From positions 62,001 to 126,000 of the forward strand of contig JAFUCL010000075.1 of the NCBI GenBank assembly GCA_017459725.1: 64,000 nucleotides of DNA, in the 5' to 3' direction. Shown here one piece after another: positions 8,422 through 15,014 of this stretch. Every line of letters begins with the position of its first letter. Position 1 is the stretch's first letter. The DNA comes from Solobacterium sp. (GTDB taxonomy: Bacteria > Bacillota_I > Bacilli_A > Erysipelotrichales > Erysipelotrichaceae). The notes under the pieces are model-generated. The model saw only the letters and a program-made list of their open reading frames with translations, had not been told where the DNA came from and searched no databases. The position numbers and the translations under genes are program-made.

Positions 8422-9859
8422 GCACTCTACCTCCTCCCAGTTTCGCAAGCACCTTCATACAGAGTTCCTCTCTGCTGATGACAAGAATGATGAAATACAC
8501 AAGCATACCGGCCGCAATCTGCACCAGTGTACCGATGACCGAACGCGGCAGGAACTGACCGGCACCGATGACAGCACCGAGCATCAGCACCGAACCAATC
8601 AGATATACAAAATATGATTTCGTGAGCAGATTGATTCTGCACACTTTACGCACAAGAACAAACTGAATCACCGTAACCGTCATCTCCGCCAGAAGACTTG
8701 CGGCAATCGCACCGTAAGCACCGAAGCGCGGTATCAGGATCAGATTCGTTATGAAGTTAATTACGGAACCCGCAATGACACTTGCGGAATACTTGTTGTA
8801 CATGCCGGTGGGCACCATATACTGGATGCCGGTGACATTCGACATGGATATGAAAATGATGATCGGAGCACCGATCCGGATCAGATCCGCCACAATCGGC
8901 CACTGCGGCAGATACCAGGAAATGAATACCGGCGCAATTGCCATCATTCCGAAACACATCGGGAACGCCAGCAGACAGGCAATCTTCATTGTTGTATTCA
9001 CCAGTCCCTGTGCCTTCTCCGCACCGTGTTCATCGTTGTAGTAAACATTGGTTACACGGGGAAGCAGGACGGAACCGATACTGGTAATGAAGTACAGGAA
9101 CATCTTCACGAAATTCATCGCTGTCTGATAGTAGGTTACATGTTCCCGTTTATACAGATAGCCGATCATCGGTTGATCAAACAATGTATAGACACTGATT
9201 GCAATCGTCGGCACAAACAGCTGGAAAGTAGCCCGGAAATGATGCGTATATGCATCCCTGAGGCTGATCCTGCTGAAACCGATATACTGCTTCAGCTGCA
9301 CAAACATGATGGCCTGGCCGATGAGCTCACTGCCGACATTGATCAGGATATACATCCAGAGATCTTCCGGCTTCTTCACCAGCAGCATTATCAGACTGAC
9401 ACCGAGGATCTTGACGATGATATTGCGGATACTCGCCTTCTTGAAATCCTCAACCCCGTAGAAGAACCAGGTGATGTCAAGCATGCTGGCAATCATTGTA
9501 AGACCGGTCAGCTGCCACATCAGAAGATTCTCATGCACGGTCACCTGAATATATGCAAAATATGCGAGCATCGCAATAAGCATATTGCAGACCTGCATCG
9601 CAAAGATTTCAAAGAATGTACTGTTCAGCTCTTCCCTGTTATCCCGTACTTTGGCAATCTGGCGGTTTCCGTATGTGTTTACACCGAGAATGCCGAACAG
9701 GATAAACCAGTTCATCACGGAACCTGCAAACTGATAGATACTGAGGGCACCTTCCCCGAGATGTTTTGCCGTGTACGGCACTACGATCATTGGCAGGATG
9801 ATCTTTACCAGCTGGTAAAGAATGTTATAAAAGTAGTTTAATATCAGTCTGCGGTCCAT
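8414..9859 (-). CDS. Polysaccharide flippase (Wzx-like)
   Basis: A 481-residue polytopic protein of the MOP/PST family. The N-terminus LNYFYNILYQLVKIILPMIVVPYTAKHLG is the standard Wzx opening, followed by alternating hydrophobic segments to the C-terminus. It exports lipid-linked repeat units. It heads an operon with two GT2 genes. The ATG has no ribosome binding site and stands only 10 bases after TATAAT, so the message may be leaderless or have a leader of a few bases; no better in-frame start exists upstream. Confidence 0.92.
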   Translation of the reverse strand: MDRRLILNYFYNILYQLVKIILPMIVVPYTAKHLGEGALSIYQFAGSVMNWFILFGILGVNTYGNRQIAKVRDNREELNSTFFEIFAMQVCNMLIAMLAYFAYIQVTVHENLLMWQLTGLTMIASMLDITWFFYGVEDFKKASIRNIIVKILGVSLIMLLVKKPEDLWMYILINVGSELIGQAIMFVQLKQYIGFSRISLRDAYTHHFRATFQLFVPTIAISVYTLFDQPMIGYLYKREHVTYYQTAMNFVKMFLYFITSIGSVLLPRVTNVYYNDEHGAEKAQGLVNTTMKIACLLAFPMCFGMMAIAPVFISWYLPQWPIVADLIRIGAPIIIFISMSNVTGIQYMVPTGMYNKYSASVIAGSVINFITNLILIPRFGAYGAIAASLLAEMTVTVIQFVLVRKVCRINLLTKSYFVYLIGSVLMLGAVIGAGQFLPRSVIGTLVQIAAGMLVYFIILVISREELCMKVLAKLGGGRVHA

Positions 9860-9869
9860 ATACAGTGCT

Positions 9870-9878
9870 ATTATACCA
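9870..9878 (-). promoter_or_regulatory. Extended -10 promoter directly before the flippase start
   Basis: TGGTATAAT on the minus strand, with 10 bases between the -10 and the ATG. A GCCGG/CCGGC inverted repeat replaces the -35 region. Confidence 0.7.
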
Positions 9879-9879
9879 T

Positions 9880-9896
9880 GCCGGAAGAATACCGGC
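9880..9896. promoter_or_regulatory. Inverted repeat in the -35 region
   Basis: GCCGG (9880-9884) and CCGGC (9892-9896) flank a 7-base spacer between the AEC gene stop and the flippase -10. With no T-run on either side it is a poor terminator, so it could be an operator or a weak attenuating hairpin. Confidence 0.35.
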
Positions 9897-9913
9897 TCTT
9901 AAAGGTTCAGCGG

Positions 9914-10831
9914 TTACAGGAACATTCCGGCCACAGTGACAATGAGCGGCAGTGTTACGAGACAAATAATCGTGGACAGGCAGACAAGCTCAACAGCTTC
10001 CTTATAGTCCCTGTCATATGCCATGGCAAAGATCGGCACTGCGCTTCCCACCGGGCAGGCAGCTGCCAGCAGGATTGCCATCTTGAGTTCCGGAGATCCG
10101 AGCGGGATCAGTTTCAGTGCCAGCATACTCAGCACCGGAATCACAGCCAGACGCAGGATCGTTACTTTGTAGTTCACCGGCTTGGCAAACAGCTTGCCGA
10201 GATCCGTCTGGGCAAGATAGATACCGAGAATGAACATGGCCAGCGGTGTATTGACGGCTGAAACAGATGAGAAAATCGATCTGACCAGCGCCGGCACCGG
10301 GAGATTCAGAACAAAGATCACCAAACCGATTGCCACGGCAATAACGGTCGGATTGCCGAATATTTTCTGCGGTTTCACATAACGCGTATCACCGGTCATG
10401 ACAAACACACCGTACGTCCAGAGAAGCAGGTTTACAGCCACGATCATCAGGGCAATATGGAACACAGCACGTCCGCCCAGGGCTGCCGAAACAAGCGGAA
10501 TACCGATGAACCCGGCATTGGAGATAACACATGACAGATTGGCAACTCCGTCACGCTGTCCGAACACAGCATATGCCACGGCAATCGCAATCACCGAGCA
10601 TATAACCGTAAGCAGGAGTGCATGCAGCAGATCCGCAACATTCTCGGCACTGCGTTCTATACAGAAGTTATTGATAATGACAACAGGAAGAACAATGTAG
10701 AGCAGGACATTGCCCATGTCCTTGGAACCCTGGTTCGTGATCATTCCCTTTTTGTACAGGATGTAGCCGACCATGATCAGCACAAACATGATAACAATCT
10801 GCTTAAGCAGGAGAACGGTAATATTCGTCAT
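9914..10831 (-). CDS. AEC family transporter (auxin efflux carrier type)
   Basis: A 305-residue integral membrane permease with about ten hydrophobic segments in two inverted halves. Typical AEC features are the N-terminal VLLLKQIVIMFVLIMVGYILYKKGMI, SNAGFIGIPL near 120 and AACPVGSAVPIFA near 260-275. Family members export organic acids such as malate or malonate, or amino-acid-like compounds; substrate here is unknown. The start is the ATG at 10831, with GGAGG seven bases upstream. It is monocistronic with its own TGGTAGAAT -10 and is probably a housekeeping gene lying between sugar modules. Confidence 0.9.
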   Translation of the reverse strand: MTNITVLLLKQIVIMFVLIMVGYILYKKGMITNQGSKDMGNVLLYIVLPVVIINNFCIERSAENVADLLHALLLTVICSVIAIAVAYAVFGQRDGVANLSCVISNAGFIGIPLVSAALGGRAVFHIALMIVAVNLLLWTYGVFVMTGDTRYVKPQKIFGNPTVIAVAIGLVIFVLNLPVPALVRSIFSSVSAVNTPLAMFILGIYLAQTDLGKLFAKPVNYKVTILRLAVIPVLSMLALKLIPLGSPELKMAILLAAACPVGSAVPIFAMAYDRDYKEAVELVCLSTIICLVTLPLIVTVAGMFL

Positions 10832-10853
10832 ATGCAACCTCCGCAATGCCAAT

Positions 10854-10862
10854 ATTCTACCA
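10854..10862 (-). promoter_or_regulatory. Extended -10 promoter of the AEC transporter
   Basis: TGGTAGAAT on the minus strand, 22 bases before the ATG at 10831, just after the terminator of the preceding sugar-nucleotide operon. Confidence 0.55.
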
Positions 10863-10890
10863 CGAACAAAGCCTGTCTACTCTGCAAATC

Positions 10891-10914
10891 AAAAAAGCCT
10901 GTCAGCAGACAGGC
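10891..10914 (-). terminator. Intrinsic terminator of the sugar-nucleotide operon
   Basis: GCCTGTC (10897-10903) and GACAGGC (10908-10914) form a 7-bp stem with a 4-base loop, followed by six T on the minus strand. It lies just after the stop of the UGM-like gene. Confidence 0.88.
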
Positions 10915-10923
10915 CTTCATGCA

Positions 10924-12087
10924 TTATTTGAGCAGCTCTTCCGCAAACTCCAGTGCGTGTTCGGTGATCTTGTCCATATCGTAGTACCGGTACTCGGCAA
11001 GTCTGCCCAGCGGATAAAGATTCGGAATCTGATCCGCAAGTTCCTTGTATCCCCTGTACTTCTCCTGGCTTTCTTCGGTAAACACCGGATAGTACGGAAT
11101 ATTGCCCTTCTCAGCACTGCGGTCATAGGCAAACGGATACTCAACCGCAATCGTTGTGCGCTCTGCCGGGGGATTCTTCATCAGCTTCTTGTATTCGGAG
11201 ATACGCGTATACCCGTGCTGTTCGGCAGGCGTCGGATAGTTCACCGTTGTTACCGGCTGGTAATCACCGGCATGTGACTGTACATCAAACCAGAGGCTTC
11301 TGTACGGCAGCTCACCGAGACAGTATCCGAACAGTTCATCCAGAATACCCGTATAGATGACCGGTCCCGTAAACTCTTCGCCATCCCAGAGTATCTTTCC
11401 TTCTTCAGGCAGCGGTTTCAGACGCGGCACGGCATTCTCACCGCACTGCACTTCAATATTGGGATGATCGAGCATCTTTCTGAATATCTGCGTGAATCCC
11501 TCCGCAGGCATCTGCTGGAAGCTGTTGCCAAAATAGCGGTCATCCTCAGACACCGAAACCGGAACCCTGCCGGTCACGGCCGGATCAAGCTGATCCACCG
11601 TATATCCCCACTGCTTCATCGTATAGTACTTGAAAACATGCTCGAAGATGAACTCCGCCAGTTCCTTGATGGCAGGATCATCGCTTTCACGCAGCTTGAG
11701 AATCGGAACCTTGGTGCCCATACCGTAGGTATCTACGAGAACCTTCCGCAGGTGCGCTGCCTTTTCGGGTTCAAAGCATGCCTCAATGGAATGCAGGTTG
11801 AACGGAATCGGCACAAGCTTTCCTTCAATATACCCGAGCACTTTATGTTCATACGGGAACCATTCCGTAAAGCGGGAAAGGAACTCCACAGCCTTCGTTG
11901 AATCCGTATGAAAGATATGCGGACCGTAGACATGTCTCAGAACGCCGTTTTCATCCGGTTCATCGTAGGCATTGCCGCCGACATGCGCTCTCTGCTCCAC
12001 AATCAGAACTTTCTTCCCGCCTTCCGCGAGTCTGCGTGCAGCTGTGCTTCCCGCAAAGCCTGCTCCGATCACAAGAACATCAAACAT
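10924..12087 (-). CDS. UDP-galactopyranose mutase-like flavoenzyme (Glf or Fcf2 type)
   Basis: A 387-residue FAD enzyme that converts a nucleotide-linked pyranose into the furanose form. It shows the Rossmann GAGFAG (8-13), GPHIFHT (55-61, catalytic-loop His), PIPFN (93-97), KQWG (158-161), RVPV (174-177) and the C-terminal GRLAEYRYYDM flavin signature. Two normally conserved positions differ from what I know of Glf: the DxYQ element in the substrate loop reads NSFQ (188-191), and PVR reads PVS. It is translated last in a coupled four-gene operon with rmlA, an SDR reductase and rmlB (TGATG junction). That context is the gene set for dTDP-D-fucofuranose, where the last step is a Glf homologue (Fcf2). 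The substrate could be dTDP-D-fucose or UDP-galactose. Confidence 0.9.
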   Translation of the reverse strand: MFDVLVIGAGFAGSTAARRLAEGGKKVLIVEQRAHVGGNAYDEPDENGVLRHVYGPHIFHTDSTKAVEFLSRFTEWFPYEHKVLGYIEGKLVPIPFNLHSIEACFEPEKAAHLRKVLVDTYGMGTKVPILKLRESDDPAIKELAEFIFEHVFKYYTMKQWGYTVDQLDPAVTGRVPVSVSEDDRYFGNSFQQMPAEGFTQIFRKMLDHPNIEVQCGENAVPRLKPLPEEGKILWDGEEFTGPVIYTGILDELFGYCLGELPYRSLWFDVQSHAGDYQPVTTVNYPTPAEQHGYTRISEYKKLMKNPPAERTTIAVEYPFAYDRSAEKGNIPYYPVFTEESQEKYRGYKELADQIPNLYPLGRLAEYRYYDMDKITEHALEFAEELLK

Positions 12088-13109
12088 CACTGTCTCTCCT
12101 TATACATTCTGTCGTAGTATTCCCTGTATTCTCCGTTGAGGATATGCTGCCACCAGTCCTTGTTCTCCAGATACCACTCAATCGTCTTGCGGATACCCGT
12201 ATCGAAATCATATTCCGGCTTCCAGCCCAGCTCTGTTTCGATCTTGGTCGGATCCATTGCATAGCGCAGATCATGTCCGGGTCTGTCCTTTACAAAGTGA
12301 ATCAGACTCTCCGGCTTGCCGAGCTGTTTCAGGATCGTTTTGACAACTTCCAGATTGGTTCTCTCGTTATGTCCGCCAATGTTGTATACTTCACCGACTC
12401 TGCCCTTGCGCACGATCAGATCGATGGCATTGCAGTGATCGGTGACATACAGCCAGTCACGCACATTCAGACCTTCACCGTATACCGGCAGAGATTCATC
12501 TGCCAGTGCTCTTGAGATCATCAGCGGGATCAGCTTCTCGGGGAAGTGATACGGACCGTAGTTGTTTGAGCAGCGGCTGACCGTTACCGGAAGACCGAAT
12601 GTACGGTGGTAAGCAAGTGTAAGCAGATCCGCACTGGCCTTTGATGCCGAATACGGGCTCGATGTATGGATCGGAGTTTCCTCCGTAAACAGCAGATCGG
12701 GTCTGTCCAGCGGCAGATCACCGTAGACCTCATCCGTGGATACCTGATGGTATCTTCCGACACCATACTTACGGCAGGCGTCCAGCAGCACCTGTACACC
12801 CATGACATTTGTCTCCAGGAAAATACCCGGATTCTCAATCGAACGGTCAACATGGGATTCCGCCGCAAAGTTAATGACTACATCAAAGTTCTCCTTTTCA
12901 AAGAGATCGAAGATAAAAGCACGGTCACGGATATCACCCTTGATAAACCGGAAATTGGGTCTGTCCTGGATACCGGCCAGGGTCTCCAGATTGCCGGCGT
13001 AGGTCAGCGCATCCAGTACAACGATCTCATCTTCCGGATAACGCTCCGTCATTACAATTGCATAGTTGCCGCCGATAAACCCGGCTCCGCCGGTCACAAG
13101 TATTTTCAT
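12087..13109 (-). CDS. rmlB: dTDP-glucose 4,6-dehydratase
   Basis: A 340-residue extended SDR that oxidises and dehydrates dTDP-glucose to dTDP-4-keto-6-deoxyglucose using bound NAD. Motifs: TGGAGFIGGNYA (6-17), AAESHVDRSI, VSTDEVYGDLP with the catalytic Asp-Glu pair, the YSASK catalytic Tyr/Lys and RCSNNYGPYHFPEKLIP, which is highly characteristic of RmlB. Length and C-terminus (WKPEYDFDTGIRKTIEWYLEN) are full. It overlaps the upstream SDR by 4 bases (ATGA). AAGGA/GAAGG sites precede the ATG. Confidence 0.97.
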   Translation of the reverse strand: MKILVTGGAGFIGGNYAIVMTERYPEDEIVVLDALTYAGNLETLAGIQDRPNFRFIKGDIRDRAFIFDLFEKENFDVVINFAAESHVDRSIENPGIFLETNVMGVQVLLDACRKYGVGRYHQVSTDEVYGDLPLDRPDLLFTEETPIHTSSPYSASKASADLLTLAYHRTFGLPVTVSRCSNNYGPYHFPEKLIPLMISRALADESLPVYGEGLNVRDWLYVTDHCNAIDLIVRKGRVGEVYNIGGHNERTNLEVVKTILKQLGKPESLIHFVKDRPGHDLRYAMDPTKIETELGWKPEYDFDTGIRKTIEWYLENKDWWQHILNGEYREYYDRMYKERQ

Positions 13110-13999
13110 AAACCTTCTTCCTTTCTGATCCGCAGAGTTTCCAGGCAGATACCCTCCGCCAGACTCACAGCAGGACTGTATCCTGTCAGTTTCTGCAGTT
13201 TTTCAGTATTCAGCACGATGGCACTGACCATCGGTACATTGTTTTCTTCTCTTCTGATTCTGACCGGACAGCCGGTTGTTTCCTCCACTGCCGCAATCAC
13301 TTCATTGAGTTCGGTGGGTATACCGCTGCCCACATTCAGAATCTCCCGGTGCACATCCTTTTCCAGAAGCAGCCGCAGAGCCTGGGCAAGATCATCAATG
13401 TAGAAATAATCACGCACGGAATGTCCGTCGATCCACATCGTGAAGACCTCATTGAGCAGTGCTGCCCGGATCAGAATCGGGATAACCCCCTGCTTCTTGC
13501 CGGCAAGCTGGTAACCGCCGAACGGATTGGACAGTCTCAGGATCAGATAGTCCATCCCGCTTTCCTTCAGCAGATCCTCAATCATGACTTTACTGCGTGC
13601 ATACAGGCTCATCGGATGGACAGGATCACTCTCCGATGCCGGATGACTGATATTGCCGTAGACGGTACCGCCGCTGGAGAAGAAGACAAACTGCTTCGCA
13701 CCGCCTTCCTGCAGTCCCTTAAGCAAACCTTCATATTTCTGCTTCAGAGCGGAAAGCACACCCTCCTCATCATCGCTGGAGGCATTGTTGCCTACGAGAG
13801 ACACCGTATCCACAACCACTGCATCCCGGCAGTCCATGTTCCGCATCGCATCCGCATCAAAAGCATCCACCAGACGGAAACAATCCGATTTCGGCGCATA
13901 CGGACTGTCTATGCCCCACAGCTCTGTTTCAAAGTCATGTTTCAGCTGTTCACTCAGATTGAAGCCGAGATATCCGCATCCGAGAAATATCAGACGCAT
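13106..13999 (-). CDS. NAD(P)-dependent sugar epimerase/reductase (extended SDR)
   Basis: A 297-residue SDR. The nucleotide motif is GCGYLG (8-13), lacking the usual leading Thr. FFSSGGTVYG carries the catalytic Ser, and YARSK the catalytic Tyr/Lys. The C-terminal half includes RLSNPFGGYQ, VRDYFYIDDL and LNVGSG. It is sandwiched between rmlA and rmlB, while rmlC and rmlD are absent from the window. The simplest inference is a 4-ketoreductase acting directly on dTDP-4-keto-6-deoxyglucose to give dTDP-D-fucose (Fcd/Fcf1-like), feeding the mutase at the end of the operon. Alternatives are a 6-deoxytalose-forming reductase or a 4-epimerase. SDR family assignment is certain; the reaction is inferred from context. 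Confidence 0.85.
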   Translation of the reverse strand: MRLIFLGCGYLGFNLSEQLKHDFETELWGIDSPYAPKSDCFRLVDAFDADAMRNMDCRDAVVVDTVSLVGNNASSDDEEGVLSALKQKYEGLLKGLQEGGAKQFVFFSSGGTVYGNISHPASESDPVHPMSLYARSKVMIEDLLKESGMDYLILRLSNPFGGYQLAGKKQGVIPILIRAALLNEVFTMWIDGHSVRDYFYIDDLAQALRLLLEKDVHREILNVGSGIPTELNEVIAAVEETTGCPVRIRREENNVPMVSAIVLNTEKLQKLTGYSPAVSLAEGICLETLRIRKEEGL

Positions 14000-14907
14000 T
14001 ATTTCGCTCCCTTCTTATACGCTGTCAGAACCGTGCCTGCCGCAATCGTCCGCAGATGCTCACCATACGGGCTCTTGCCGTAACCTTCCGCCGCTCTCAG
14101 CAGCTCATCGGCATCGATCCACTGGTTGTAATACGCAATCTCTTCAGGCACGGAGATCTTGATGCCCTGCACCTGTTCAACCAGCTTCACATAATCGCTC
14201 GCTTCCGCCAGCGAATCCACAGTTCCTGTATCAAGCCATGCAAAACCGCGCCCGAATACCTTCATATCCAGGTCACCGTTCTGCAGATAAATCTTATTCA
14301 GATCGGTAATCTCATATTCACCGCGTGCTGAAGGTTTCAGCTGCTTGGCATATTCCACAACACGGTTGTCATAGAAGTACAGACCGACCACGGCATAATT
14401 CGACTTCGGATTTGCCGGTTTTTCCTCAAGGGAGATAACCTTCCCCTTTTCATCAAACTCAGCGACACCGTACCGTTCCGGATCATTCACGTATTTGCCG
14501 AAGACAACTGCCCGCTTGCTCTTTTCGGTGCTTTCCACAGCTTCTCTGAGCATTGCGCCGAAGTTGTTGCCGTAGAAAATGTTGTCGCCGAGCACGAGGC
14601 ATACATCATCATCCCCGATGAATTCCTCACCCAGTACAAAGGCCTGGGCAAGACCGTTGGGCACTTCCTGCACCTTGTAGGTAAATGAAACACCGAACTG
14701 TGAACCGTCCCCGAGCAGACGCTCGAAATTCGGCAGATCAGCCGGTGTCGAAATAATCAGTATGTCACGGATTCCCGCCAGCATCAGTGTGCTCAGCGGA
14801 TAATAGATCATCGGTTTATCATAGACAGGTAAAAGCTGTTTTGACGTTACTTTCGTCAAAGGATAAAGGCGCGTACCGCTGCCGCCCGCTAAAATAATAC
14901 CTTTCAT
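13999..14907 (-). CDS. rmlA: Glucose-1-phosphate thymidylyltransferase
   Basis: A 302-residue nucleotidyltransferase forming dTDP-glucose from dTTP and glucose-1-phosphate, the first step of the operon. The N-terminal signature [26 protein letters not shown] and VLGDNIFYG, followed by [21 protein letters not shown] and SLAEAS, are diagnostic of RmlA, including the metal-binding Asp in LGDN. It is the promoter-proximal gene: TGGTAAAAT lies 28 bases upstream and GGAGGG nine bases before the ATG. Its stop and the next start overlap as TAATG. Confidence 0.97.
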   Translation of the reverse strand: MKGIILAGGSGTRLYPLTKVTSKQLLPVYDKPMIYYPLSTLMLAGIRDILIISTPADLPNFERLLGDGSQFGVSFTYKVQEVPNGLAQAFVLGEEFIGDDDVCLVLGDNIFYGNNFGAMLREAVESTEKSKRAVVFGKYVNDPERYGVAEFDEKGKVISLEEKPANPKSNYAVVGLYFYDNRVVEYAKQLKPSARGEYEITDLNKIYLQNGDLDMKVFGRGFAWLDTGTVDSLAEASDYVKLVEQVQGIKISVPEEIAYYNQWIDADELLRAAEGYGKSPYGEHLRTIAAGTVLTAYKKGAK

Positions 14908-14934
14908 GTATAAGCCCTCCGGGTTACTGTATTC

Positions 14935-14943
14935 ATTTTACCA
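14935..14943 (-). promoter_or_regulatory. Extended -10 promoter of the rmlA operon
   Basis: TGGTAAAAT on the minus strand, 27 bases upstream of the rmlA ATG, with GGAGGG between. Confidence 0.6.
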
Positions 14944-14968
14944 TAGAAACGCTGTCATACAGCAGTAA

Positions 14969-14995
14969 GAAAGCCCTGTATCATACAGGGCTTTC
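14969..14995 (-). terminator. Intrinsic terminator after the LCP gene
   Basis: A 12-bp perfect stem, GAAAGCCCTGTA (14969-14980) with TACAGGGCTTTC (14984-14995), and a 3-base loop. It follows the stop of the LCP gene at 15015; CTTTC supplies a short T-run on the minus strand. Confidence 0.85.
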
Positions 14996-15014
14996 AGAAC
15001 ACAAATGATTATGA

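Noticed and set aside
6934-8478. Plus-strand open frame of 514 codons opposite two GT2 genes
   Set aside because: It lies wholly antisense to well-motif'd glycosyltransferases, has no ribosome binding site and gives a Leu/His/Ile-rich sequence with no domain. Long antisense frames recur here because of codon bias (also at 24229-25524 and 59563-60804).
10924-14907. dTDP-L-rhamnose operon (rmlABCD)
   Set aside because: Only rmlA and rmlB are present. No RmlC cupin epimerase is visible, and the SDR lies with a mutase gene.
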